From Deltaproteobacteria bacterium (GTDB lineage: Bacteria; Myxococcota; Myxococcia; Myxococcales; 40CM-4-68-19), in assembly GCA_005879505.1 (NCBI GenBank), contig VBKQ01000004.1:1-16388 (forward strand): a stretch of DNA of 16,388 bases, in the 5' to 3' direction. Made by a program: the position numbers and the translations under genes. How positions within the stretch are numbered: position 1 is the stretch's first letter; each line of letters begins with the position of its first letter. The notes under the pieces are model-generated. The model made no database searches. It was not told the DNA's origin and was given only the letters and a program-made list of their open reading frames with translations. Positions 1-6,527 of the stretch are shown here, piece by piece.

Positions 1-2
1 TC

Positions 3-263
3 CTCGCGATGGTGGCCGTTCCGCTGGAGACGATGATCTCGACCGGCGGCCACATCGTCCTCAGCGCGGTGACTGGCGCGATGCACCTGGGCAGCATGGT
101 CTGCCGGCTGGGTGGCCACGGCATGCGCTATCTCTGCGAAGCCGCCCGCCACGTGTACGACATCTACATCGTGATTCCGCTGCAGATCGAGCGGATCGTG
201 ACCAGCGGTTCGCGCCAGGGCACCGTCGGTTCGGTCGGGGTGCGCGGGGGAGCGCGGCCATGA
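3..263 (+). CDS. C-terminal part of an unrecognised, probably membrane-associated protein (5' end outside window)
   Basis: The frame is open from the first bases of the window, so the gene probably begins upstream; the first ATG inside the window is at position 9. The visible 86 residues have two moderately hydrophobic stretches rich in Met, Gly, His and Ile (about residues 10-35 and 50-62 counted from that ATG), then a Gly/Arg/Ser tail. I recognise no family. The stop codon overlaps the start of the next gene in an ATGA arrangement, which indicates one transcript and coupled translation with the von Willebrand A lipoprotein. The two products may therefore act together at the membrane, but this is inference from position only. 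Reality of the frame is supported by the coupling and by the absence of a better frame on either strand. Confidence 0.55.
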   Translation, partial: LAMVAVPLETMISTGGHIVLSAVTGAMHLGSMVCRLGGHGMRYLCEAARHVYDIYIVIPLQIERIVTSGSRQGTVGSVGVRGGARP

Positions 264-913
264 TCCGGACGTCCGTCCTGGCGGCAGCGCTTCTGGCCAG
301 CTCCTGCTCGAGCGGGGCGCAGTATGCCCAGGCCGTCGTCGCGCTCGTGGACGTCTCGGGGACCTACGCGGACCAGCGTCCCGAAGTGGTCGGGGTGATC
401 CGCAAGGGCCTGCTCCCGAAGCTCACGCCGGGAGATACGCTGATCGTCATCCGGATCGGCAGCGAGAGCTACACCAGGGCGAACGTCGAGGCCAGCATGA
501 CGCTGGACGTGCGCCCCTCGAGGGCCAACGCCCAGAAACTGGCCCTGGCGAACACGCTGGAGGCCTTCAGCCGCAAGCCCATGCGCACCGCGCACACCGA
601 CATCCGCGGGGCGATGATGCTGGGCGCCGAGTACCTGCGCGAGACCAACGCAGGCCGGCGCACGATGGTGATCTTCAGCGACATGGAGGAGGACCTGCCC
701 CGGGGGGTGAAGCGGGAAATGGCCCCGGACGAGCTGAAGGGCGTGCGCGTGCTGGCGATGAACGTGAAGCGGCTCGGCCCCGACAACGCGAATCCCATGG
801 CGTACCGCGCGCGGCTCGCCAGCTGGGAAAAGCAGCTCACCTCGCACGGGGCGCGCGAGTTCAAGATCGTGCTGGAGCCGGAGAAGCTGGCCGACCTGCT
901 CGACGAAGGATAA
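260..913 (+). CDS. von Willebrand factor A domain lipoprotein
   Basis: The 217-residue product starts with a short hydrophobic signal ending in ASSC (Cys16), a plausible lipoprotein processing site although position -3 is Ala instead of the usual Leu. A VWA fold follows at about residues 25-175. The first strand ends in the metal-site sequence DVSGT (Asp31, Ser33, Thr35). The second metal loop is HTDIRGA (Thr113) and the third is IFSDMEED (Asp141). These give an almost complete MIDAS, so the domain probably binds Mg and a protein ligand outside the inner membrane. The C-terminal 40 residues are helical and charged. The start is fixed by the ATGA overlap with the gene before it. Its partner is unknown; VWA proteins commonly bind or assemble other proteins. 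Domain call is firm, biological role is not. Confidence 0.85.
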   Translation: MIRTSVLAAALLASSCSSGAQYAQAVVALVDVSGTYADQRPEVVGVIRKGLLPKLTPGDTLIVIRIGSESYTRANVEASMTLDVRPSRANAQKLALANTLEAFSRKPMRTAHTDIRGAMMLGAEYLRETNAGRRTMVIFSDMEEDLPRGVKREMAPDELKGVRVLAMNVKRLGPDNANPMAYRARLASWEKQLTSHGAREFKIVLEPEKLADLLDEG

Positions 914-924
914 GGGCCATTCTC

Positions 925-1593
925 TCAGCGCTGCTGCTCGTTTTCGCGCGGACCTGACGAGGGCTTCTTGTCGGGCTGGGCCTGCGCGCCCTTTCCGGCG
1001 GTACCCTCGGTCGACGAGCCGCCGGGCGCATCCGCGGTGCCGCTGGCGACGCCTCCGGCGCCGCCGTGCTGGGCGCCTTCGACGTAATTGCGGCCTTCGG
1101 GACGGGGCTCCTGATCGACCGGAGTCATCGGCGCTCCCGAGCCCATCGCCTTCGGATGCTCGTTCCTCTGCGGTGGAGATTCCGCAGGCCGCTCCAGGGA
1201 GCCCTTCCGGTTGCGCCGCCGGGCCTGCGAATTGACGCGCGCCCGCGCGCGCTCGCGCTCGATCTGCGGCGCGCCCTCGCGGATGCCGGTGCCACCGCGC
1301 GGGCCTTCATCGGTGCGGCCGCCGGCCATTCCGTTCGCGTCGCCGCTCTCGATCCCGGCGGCGGGCGGCCCGGTGCGCTCCTCCCCGCCGGTGGTGCTCC
1401 CGCGTGATCCACGCTGCGAGGTGTCGGCGGCGCTGTTCATCTCCGTCGGGTTCGGCGTCGAGCCGCGCTGCGCTGAATCCGGTCGCTCACTCGTGCTTTG
1501 CGCCAGCGCCGCGGCCGGCAAGAGAGAATACGTCGATCGCGTCGGGTCCGGGGCGAGCGCGAAGAGGACCGCGCCTGCGAGAAGGCTGTTCAT
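925..1593 (-). CDS. Secreted low-complexity, disordered protein
   Basis: The 222-residue product opens with hydrophobic stretches ending in ALAQS near residue 33, which could be a signal peptide, although the N-terminus lacks the usual basic residues. The rest is almost free of hydrophobic or aromatic residues and is rich in Gly, Ser, Pro, Glu, Arg and Gln, with recurring QRGS and GGT/GGA bits and a strongly basic patch near residues 112-130 (ERERARARVNSQARRRNRKG). This is what an intrinsically disordered envelope or matrix protein looks like. It begins 16 nt after the stop of the PspB-like gene, so the two are probably cotranscribed. No clear Shine-Dalgarno is visible before the ATG. Third codon positions are GC-rich, as in neighbouring genes. 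I do not recognise a family, and a non-coding frame cannot be excluded. Confidence 0.5.
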   Translation of the reverse strand: MNSLLAGAVLFALAPDPTRSTYSLLPAAALAQSTSERPDSAQRGSTPNPTEMNSAADTSQRGSRGSTTGGEERTGPPAAGIESGDANGMAGGRTDEGPRGGTGIREGAPQIERERARARVNSQARRRNRKGSLERPAESPPQRNEHPKAMGSGAPMTPVDQEPRPEGRNYVEGAQHGGAGGVASGTADAPGGSSTEGTAGKGAQAQPDKKPSSGPRENEQQR

Positions 1594-1609
1594 GCGGCAA
1601 AGCTACGCA

Positions 1610-1936
1610 TTACCGCGACTTGCCGGGCGATCCCAGCTGCCGGGCGGCCTGGCTGCTCTCCGGCGTGGCGGGCGCTTCCAAGAGGTCGTTGCGGAGCGAG
1701 CGGGCCGCCCCGAGCTTGGCGCGCAGATCCGAATCGAGCGCGAGGATGACCGACTCGAGCCGCTGCACGCGCGCCTCCAGCGCCTGGCCCGACGTCTTGC
1801 GCATCTCCGCGTCCAGCTGGAGCTCCTTGTCCTTGAACTTGAACCATTTCCAACCGAACACCATCGCGACGGGAAAGCCGAACACGCCGAGGATCGCGAC
1901 GATCGGGATGAGTATCTGCAGCATCTCGGCGTTCAT
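1610..1936 (-). CDS. PspB-like single-helix membrane protein with coiled coil
   Basis: Reading from the ATG at 1936 gives 108 residues. The N-terminus carries one transmembrane helix (about residues 6-28) followed by an aromatic/basic boundary (GWKWFKFKDKE) and a charged coiled coil (about 34-88) that includes EARVQRLESVILALD. This order and the wording around the helix resemble phage shock protein B, which in Enterobacteria sits in the inner membrane and helps switch on the stress response. The usual partners pspA and pspC are not in the window, so a psp role is inference. A longer frame starting at 2023 exists, but its extra 29 residues are a poor fit to a membrane protein and run through the terminator of the gene upstream, so I chose 1936. 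The Pro/Ser/Gln tail after residue 90 is longer than in enteric PspB. Confidence 0.65.
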   Translation of the reverse strand: MNAEMLQILIPIVAILGVFGFPVAMVFGWKWFKFKDKELQLDAEMRKTSGQALEARVQRLESVILALDSDLRAKLGAARSLRNDLLEAPATPESSQAARQLGSPGKSR

Positions 1937-1994
1937 GGGTCCGTAACGTACGCACGAGCGTGCAGATGCTTTCAAGGGCGAACCCGAGGCAACG

Positions 1995-2037
1995 GCGAAA
2001 AACGAGCGCGCCCCCGAGCCCACGACCGGGGGCGCGC
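1995..2037 (-). terminator. Intrinsic terminator of the heptad-repeat gene
   Basis: A perfect 11-bp GC-rich inverted repeat (arms 2006-2016 and 2027-2037, GCGCGCCCCCG and its complement) encloses a 10-nt loop. Read on the minus strand it is followed by TCGTTTTTC. It lies 26 nt past the stop of the 2063-2524 gene. The plus-strand reading has no T run, so it acts for the minus strand and separates this gene from the PspB-like gene. Confidence 0.85.
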
Positions 2038-2062
2038 CTTCACGAGTGGATCAGGCTCGGTT

Positions 2063-2524
2063 TCAGTTCGCAGGAACCGCCGGGGTCGCCGGGCTGACGG
2101 TCGGGTCCGCAGGCGTCGCCGGCGTCGCTGCGTGCGCGTTGGCCTTGCGCTGCTCGAGCGCATCGGCACGATGCTCCAAACGCTCACCGCGCTTCTCACG
2201 CCGTTCGCCCCGCCGTTCCATGCGCTCGCCTTGACGCTCCAGCCGTTCGCCGCGCCGCTCCTGCCGGTCCGCGACCCGCTCGAGCGCGTTGGCGGCCTTC
2301 ACATGGCCCTCGGCGCGCAGCTCCTCGGCCCGCTGATCCTTGGCCTCCGCCTTCTGGGTCAGCTTCTCGCCACGCTCCTCGCGCCGCTCCCCGCGCTTCT
2401 GGCGGCGCTCGCCCTGGCGCTCCATCCGGTCGGCGCGCTTCTCCATTCGCTCCGCCCGATCCGCGCGCGCCATCGCGGGCACGAGCATCAATGCCGCCAG
2501 CATTCCGCTCCATAACGTTTTCAT
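2063..2524 (-). CDS. Secreted Arg/Glu heptad-repeat (helical rod) protein
   Basis: The 153-residue product has a clear signal peptide (MKTLWSGMLAALMLVPAMARA, cut near residue 21). Residues 23-126 are a run of charged seven-residue units, for example RRGERLE, RQGERME, RRGERRE and KRGERLE, broken once near residues 66-85 by a less repetitive Ala-rich stretch. The C-terminal tail (about 129-153) is made only of Ala, Pro, Thr, Val and a few others. Such repeats should form a long single helix or coiled coil, because there are too few hydrophobic core positions for a globular fold. Start choice is supported by a GGAGG at 2533-2537, 8 nt before the ATG. An intrinsic terminator follows. Similar secreted Arg/Glu repeat proteins are seen in Gram-negative bacteria, but I know of no assigned role. 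Confidence 0.78.
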   Translation of the reverse strand: MKTLWSGMLAALMLVPAMARADRAERMEKRADRMERQGERRQKRGERREERGEKLTQKAEAKDQRAEELRAEGHVKAANALERVADRQERRGERLERQGERMERRGERREKRGERLEHRADALEQRKANAHAATPATPADPTVSPATPAVPAN

Positions 2525-2583
2525 CGTGTCCCCCTCCGGGTTCCCTCCATAACCCGTGAATACCGGAGGCGGTAAAAGGGACC

Positions 2584-3369
2584 TTAGCCGGAGGCCCGGG
2601 TAGGCTCGCGGCGCTGATGTCGTCGTTCCTCCACCCGTGGAAGCAAGGAGAGCACACGCGCGCGCTCGTCGGGATCGGCGGCGAGCGCGAGCGACGCTTT
2701 CGCCGCGAACAGATCGAAGAACGCCCGCAGCGCTCCCTGCGCCTCGAGCAGCTGCGCTTGCTCATCGGAAACGGTGGCCGGCGCCCCGGCGATCGCGCCC
2801 AGGTCGCGCGCCAGGTCCTGCATCGTCTGCACGTCTTCCGGCAAGAGCCCGATGTCGTCGCGGACTTCCCGGTGCACCTCGAGCGCCGCGAGGATGCGGG
2901 TGAGCGCGCGTGCGACATGCGCCGGCTGGCGCGTCGAGAACGGATCGCCGAGGCCGAAATCGCGCGCCACGCGCCGGCCGTCCGCGCTCCGCGTGACCCG
3001 CAGCACCGCCGTGCGCACCGCCTGCGCCGTGGCGGCTGCGTCGGCGAGCAGATCGGCCGCCTCCTGCGAGCGCACGCGCGCGCTCACCGCCGCCGCCGGC
3101 ATCGCCTGGAGATGATGCTCGATCTCGCGCGCGAGCTGCAGCGCGGCCTCGCAGTACGCGCCGTCGAGCCCGCGCCGCGACAGCTCCGCCGCGTGGCTCT
3201 CGACCGCGCGCACCACTGCGGCAACGGCCTGCGCGTCCCCGAGCGGGTCGGAGCGACAGAGCGTGGCTCCCTCCGCATTGCGCGCTGCGCGCGCGACCAG
3301 ATCTGCGCGCGCCTCGGATGCGGAGCGCGCGGAAGCCTTGGCCGGAAGCGTCGGGTTCTTTCGGGCCAT
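2584..3369 (-). CDS. Hypothetical helical protein, Ala/Arg-rich
   Basis: The 261-residue product has no signal peptide or membrane helix. It is predicted by eye to be all helical, rich in Ala, Arg, Leu and Glu, with many regularly spaced hydrophobics (for example residues 55-100, 135-170 and 195-240). The N-terminal 30 residues are basic and probably flexible. I do not recognise a family or any catalytic motif. The start is well supported by GGAGGG at 3377-3382, 7 nt upstream of the ATG. The first 52 bases of this gene overlap, in antisense, the start of the DUF1835-type gene on the other strand. It ends 59 nt before the heptad-repeat gene on the same strand, so the two could share a transcript. 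Confidence 0.72.
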   Translation of the reverse strand: MARKNPTLPAKASARSASEARADLVARAARNAEGATLCRSDPLGDAQAVAAVVRAVESHAAELSRRGLDGAYCEAALQLAREIEHHLQAMPAAAVSARVRSQEAADLLADAAATAQAVRTAVLRVTRSADGRRVARDFGLGDPFSTRQPAHVARALTRILAALEVHREVRDDIGLLPEDVQTMQDLARDLGAIAGAPATVSDEQAQLLEAQGALRAFFDLFAAKASLALAADPDERARVLSLLPRVEERRHQRREPTRASG

Positions 3370-4193
3370 ATCGCGGCCCTCCGGTTTTCGATGGTGGTGA
3401 GGGGCAGCTTCGACCGAAGTTGCCGCGCGAGACTGTCCCGCAAACGGAGGATGTGGTCGCCTGGTCGGACGTGCTCGATCAAGGACCGGTCCGCGGCGAC
3501 CCGGGAACTGCGCAGTTCCGAGAGGTGCGCGCGCGATGGCTGGCGCAGAACGGCGCCGGCGCGTTCGACGAGGTGCGCGCGCAGCTCGAGCGGTGGGACG
3601 TCGCGCTCTGCAGCAGGTCCGACGAGACCGTTCTCTGGTTCGAGGCAGACCTCACCTGCCAGCTCGCCCTGCTCCACCATCTCGTCCTCATCGACGCGGC
3701 GGCGGTGGTCACGCAGGATCCCGTTCCGCAGCAGAAAGATTTCGCGCGGCTGCTTGCCTCCCGCAAGCGCTACGACCGCGCCCAGGCACGCGCCGCCTGG
3801 GAGGCGTTGGCCTCGCCCGACCCGCGCGCGCTCGAATCTCTCGACCTGTCCCGTCTGCCCCCGCAGATGGGCCCGGCGCTGCGGCGCCTCATCGAAGAGC
3901 TTCCGGAAGTCGGGAGCGGGCTCTCCCGCACCGAACGGGCAATCCTGGAGGAGGAAGGCTCGTTTCCGCGCGTTCGGGCGCGCGAGGCGGTGCCCTGGAT
4001 CACCGATCTGTTCTTCGCCCGCGTGGTGACGGAGCTGCACGAGGCGGGTATGTTCGACGAACCGGCGCGCGCGCAGTGCCTGGCGGGGAGACTCGACTAC
4101 CGGACACGGGCGGCGGACCGGTGGGTCGGCGGCGTGCTCCTGCAGGGATCCTCGTGCTTCCGCCGCGAAGGCGCGCGCATCGTCCCGCCGTGA
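3318..4193 (+). CDS. DUF1835/DUF3658-type protein
   Basis: The 291-residue product contains wording typical of DUF1835: DVVAWSDVLDQGPV near residues 45-58, FREVRARWL near 67-75, and WFEADLTCQLALLHHL near 107-122. The C-terminal part (about residues 203-290) resembles DUF3658, including a helix-turn-helix-like SRTERAILEEE and the final WVGGVLLQG. These paired domains occur together in many bacteria; their function is not established. The protein is probably cytoplasmic. The start is uncertain: ATG 3318 is the only start codon in frame ahead of the first domain strand (PVFDGG near residues 22-27), but no good ribosome binding site precedes it and it lies inside the divergent gene. The N-terminal strand is also less typical than in the family. 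Codon use is like the neighbours. Confidence 0.72.
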   Translation: MRSARKPWPEASGSFGPYRGPPVFDGGEGQLRPKLPRETVPQTEDVVAWSDVLDQGPVRGDPGTAQFREVRARWLAQNGAGAFDEVRAQLERWDVALCSRSDETVLWFEADLTCQLALLHHLVLIDAAAVVTQDPVPQQKDFARLLASRKRYDRAQARAAWEALASPDPRALESLDLSRLPPQMGPALRRLIEELPEVGSGLSRTERAILEEEGSFPRVRAREAVPWITDLFFARVVTELHEAGMFDEPARAQCLAGRLDYRTRAADRWVGGVLLQGSSCFRREGARIVPP

Positions 4194-4267
4194 GCTCGCA
4201 CCGCATTTGCGAAATATGACGCACAGCCACTGTCGAGAGTTCGACATGAAAGCCACGTGGGAGTCCG

Positions 4268-4594
4268 GTGCTGGACAGGGAAAATGCGCTCCTGAACTTG
4301 GCTTCCGTACCGTCGGTACTCTCCTACGAGATGGTGCCTCAGGTCTTCCTCACGGTGGATGCTGAGATCGAGATGCGGGGCACGGTCGGCCTGCGCGACC
4401 GTGCCAAGCGCGCGGTCTTGGGCGTGCTGGAGGCGGCGCTCGAGGTCCGCAAGCTCGGCACCGGGCACGTGCACAAGGAAGCCCCGCTGATCCTGCGGAT
4501 GGGTTCGCACCTTCTGACGTACTCGCTCGATCTGGATCACGAGTCCGCCACCATCTGGGGCGCTGAGCCGGTGAGCGAAGTGGCCACGAGCTAG
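4268..4594 (+). CDS. Small hypothetical protein (GTG start)
   Basis: The 108-residue product has mixed helix and strand character, no signal peptide and no membrane helix. Features seen are an early acidic/hydrophobic section (VFLTVDAEIEMRGTVG), a helix near residues 42-62 (RDRAKRAVLGVLEAALEVRK), and a C-terminal section with LTYSLDLDHESATIWG. I do not recognise the family. The GTG start is chosen because GGGAG lies at 4259-4263, 4 nt before it, and an in-frame stop lies at 4247-4249 just upstream. An antisense frame over the same bases (4097-4540) is His/Arg-rich and looks like a shadow. A 16-bp dyad (TGTCGA, 4-nt gap, TCGACA at 4231-4246) lies upstream and might be a regulatory site. Confidence 0.6.
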   Translation: MLDRENALLNLASVPSVLSYEMVPQVFLTVDAEIEMRGTVGLRDRAKRAVLGVLEAALEVRKLGTGHVHKEAPLILRMGSHLLTYSLDLDHESATIWGAEPVSEVATS

Positions 4595-4749
4595 GTCTCG
4601 TCATCTCGCTCCCGCGCCTGGCTGTCATCGAGGGCGCGATCAGCGCGTACTTGAACGGGTGAGGTCCTCAGCATGAGCGGGCGGCTGGCGACGATCCACG
4701 CCGACGGCAAGATCGTGTTACATGGAATCATTTCGCTGGGAGTGACCGA

Positions 4750-6054
4750 ATGGAGTGGAATGCGGAAACCGTCCGCCGCAAGCAGAAGGAGCTGCTGTTC
4801 CCCAACGTCGGCACCTACTACGAGCAGGCCCTGGCCCTCGAGTCCGGCAAGGGAATGTTCGTCAAGGACGTGGAGGGGCGCGAGTACCTGGACTTCTTCG
4901 GCGGCATCCTCACCGTCAGCGTCGGGCACTGCCATCCGGCGGTGACCGAGGCCGCCGTCGCGCAGCAGCGCAAGCTGGTGCACGTCTCCACCCTCTACCC
5001 GACGCTGCCGCAGCTCGAGCTGGCCGAGAAGGTGGTCGAGCTGCGTCCGATGAAAGAGCGCGCGAAGGTCTTCTTCACCAATTCCGGCACGGAAGCGAAC
5101 GAGACCGCGGTCGCGCTGGCGAAGGAAGCGACCGGCCGGCAGGAGCTGGTGGTGCTCCGGCACAACTACGCCGGCCGCGGCACCCTCGCGCTCAGCACGA
5201 TGGGCAACAAGCACTACCGCCCGCGCACCCAGAGCGAGGTCCCCGGCATCCGCTTCGCCCACGCGCCGTACTGTTACCGATGCGACTTCGGGCTGAAGTA
5301 CCCCGACTGCGGGATGGCCTGCGCCAAGGACCTCAAGTCGCTCATCGAGACCACCACCGACGGCGAGATCGCGGCGTTCATGGCCGAGCCCATCCTCGGC
5401 GTCGGCGGATTCATCACCCCGCCGAAGGAGTACTTCGAGGTCGCGGTTCCCATCGCCCGCAACGCCGGCGGGCTGTTCATCGCGGACGAAGTCCAGACCG
5501 CCTGGGGCCGCACCGGCGGAAAATGGTGGGGCGTCCAGCAGTACGGGGTAGAACCGGACGTGCTCACCAGCGCGAAGGGGATGGCGAATGGTCAGCCCAT
5601 CGGTCTGACCATGGCGAAGGCGCCGGTCGCGGACAAGGGTACGTTTGCGAACATCTCCACGTTCGGCGCCAGCCCGATCAGCATGGCGGCGGCGATTGCG
5701 ACCCTCAAGGTGATCGAAGAAGAGAAGCTGCTGTTCAATAGCCAGATGATGGGGAAGGCGCTGCGGGACGGCCTGGAGTCGCTGCAGGAGCGCTTCCAGG
5801 GCATCGGCGACGTGCGCGGGATGGGGCTGATGCAGGCGATCGAGCTGGTCAAGGATCGCGGCACCAAGGAGCCCGATCCGCAGTGGACGAACCGCCTGAT
5901 GGAAGCGACGCGCAAGCGCGGGCTGCTGATCGGTAAGGGCGGCCTCTACGGGAACTCACTGCGGATCGCCCCGGCGATGGTCGTGAGCAAGGGCCAGATC
6001 GACGATGCGCTCCGGCTGCTCGGCGAGGCGCTGGGGGAGGCCCTGAAGCAATGA
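4750..6054 (+). CDS. Class III PLP-dependent aminotransferase (AGXT2 / GABA-transaminase type)
   Basis: The 434-residue product is full length for class III aminotransferases. Visible hallmarks are NSGTEANE (residues 111-118, phosphate binding), IADEVQTAWGRTG (244-256, with Asp246 for the PLP ring nitrogen) and TSAKGMANG (273-281), with Lys276 the Schiff-base lysine. The enzyme moves an amino group between an amine or amino acid and a keto acid in the cytoplasm. The overall wording is closest to the alanine-glyoxylate aminotransferase 2-like and 4-aminobutyrate aminotransferase groups; the substrate cannot be decided here. An insertion near residues 174-191 has four cysteines (C175, C178, C187, C191). 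Start: GGGAG at 4738-4742, 7 nt ahead of the ATG. Its stop overlaps the next gene by 4 bp, making it the first gene of a three-gene operon. Confidence 0.92.
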   Translation: MEWNAETVRRKQKELLFPNVGTYYEQALALESGKGMFVKDVEGREYLDFFGGILTVSVGHCHPAVTEAAVAQQRKLVHVSTLYPTLPQLELAEKVVELRPMKERAKVFFTNSGTEANETAVALAKEATGRQELVVLRHNYAGRGTLALSTMGNKHYRPRTQSEVPGIRFAHAPYCYRCDFGLKYPDCGMACAKDLKSLIETTTDGEIAAFMAEPILGVGGFITPPKEYFEVAVPIARNAGGLFIADEVQTAWGRTGGKWWGVQQYGVEPDVLTSAKGMANGQPIGLTMAKAPVADKGTFANISTFGASPISMAAAIATLKVIEEEKLLFNSQMMGKALRDGLESLQERFQGIGDVRGMGLMQAIELVKDRGTKEPDPQWTNRLMEATRKRGLLIGKGGLYGNSLRIAPAMVVSKGQIDDALRLLGEALGEALKQ

Positions 6055-6521
6055 GAAGGACGCTGCTCGCGGTCCTCATCGCGGCCGCCTGCAAGCGCGA
6101 GGGGCGGCCCCCCTCCCTGGGAGAAGCGATCTCCGTCGAGCAGCCCGGCGGATCGGCGTCCCAGCTCTTCTCCCAGGGCAGCGAGATCCCAACCAGCGCC
6201 ACCGAGAGCTTCACGACCGGGAAGGACAGCGAGAAGCGCCTGTACGTTCATGTATTGCGCGGCGCCGGACGGACCGCGGCCAACCTCAAGAGCGAGGCAT
6301 GGTGGGAAATCGACGGTGTGTCCGGGGCCCGGGCTGCGGAGCCCCGGGTGATGGTTACCTTCGAGCTCGACGGACAGGGCCACCTCTCCCTCAGCGCACG
6401 GGAAGAGGATCGGCGGCTGTCGGTAAGGAAGCTCGAGAACAGCCCGCCGGGGAAGACAGCGCCATCGCCGCTGGCAGAACCGGACGACGACGAGGATCTG
6501 GAGGAAGATGCGCCGGAGTGA
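6051..6521 (+). CDS. Putative lipoprotein with a stand-alone Hsp70 (DnaK) substrate-binding beta domain
   Basis: The 156-residue product has a short hydrophobic signal ending IAAAC (Cys14), consistent with a lipoprotein though not a perfect lipobox. Residues 21-128 read like the beta-sandwich substrate domain of DnaK in order. PSLGEAI matches the 'LSLGIET' entry, and SQGSEIPTSATESFTT matches 'NTTIPTKHSQVFST'. RLYVHVLRG matches 'TIHVLQGE', WEIDGV matches 'FNLDGI', and PRVMVTFELDGQGHLSLSARE matches the '[21 protein letters not shown]' strand pair. The ATPase domain and the helical lid are both absent; an acidic tail (DDDEDLEED) ends the protein. These comparisons are from memory of DnaK, not a search. 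A cell-envelope holdase or peptide-binding protein is inferred. Start and stop are tied to neighbours: ATGA overlap before, 6-nt gap after. Confidence 0.75.
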   Translation: MRRTLLAVLIAAACKREGRPPSLGEAISVEQPGGSASQLFSQGSEIPTSATESFTTGKDSEKRLYVHVLRGAGRTAANLKSEAWWEIDGVSGARAAEPRVMVTFELDGQGHLSLSAREEDRRLSVRKLENSPPGKTAPSPLAEPDDDEDLEEDAPE

Positions 6522-6527
6522 GCAGTC

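Noticed and set aside
1945..1975. TTGAAA with TACGTT as promoter of the PspB-like gene
   Set aside because: The spacer is 19 nt and the -10 matches only 3 of 6; too weak to list.
1211..2515. 434-residue plus-strand open frame
   Set aside because: It covers three minus-strand genes with signal peptides, a membrane helix and repeats that make sense; the plus frame has none of these.
2063..2524. CRISPR-like or tandem DNA repeat
   Set aside because: The repetition is a coding heptad pattern with varying codons; there are no identical repeats with regular unique spacers.
4231..4246. 16-bp dyad TGTCGA/TCGACA upstream of the 108-residue gene
   Set aside because: Arms are only 6 bp and no promoter elements surround it, so it is noted in the gene entry but not listed as a site.
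2617..4256. Large frames antisense to the genes at 2584-3369 and 3318-4193 (plus 2617-4029 and minus 3084-4256)
   Set aside because: Each runs through both a gene with a good ribosome binding site and a gene with recognisable DUF1835 wording, and neither frame shows domains itself.
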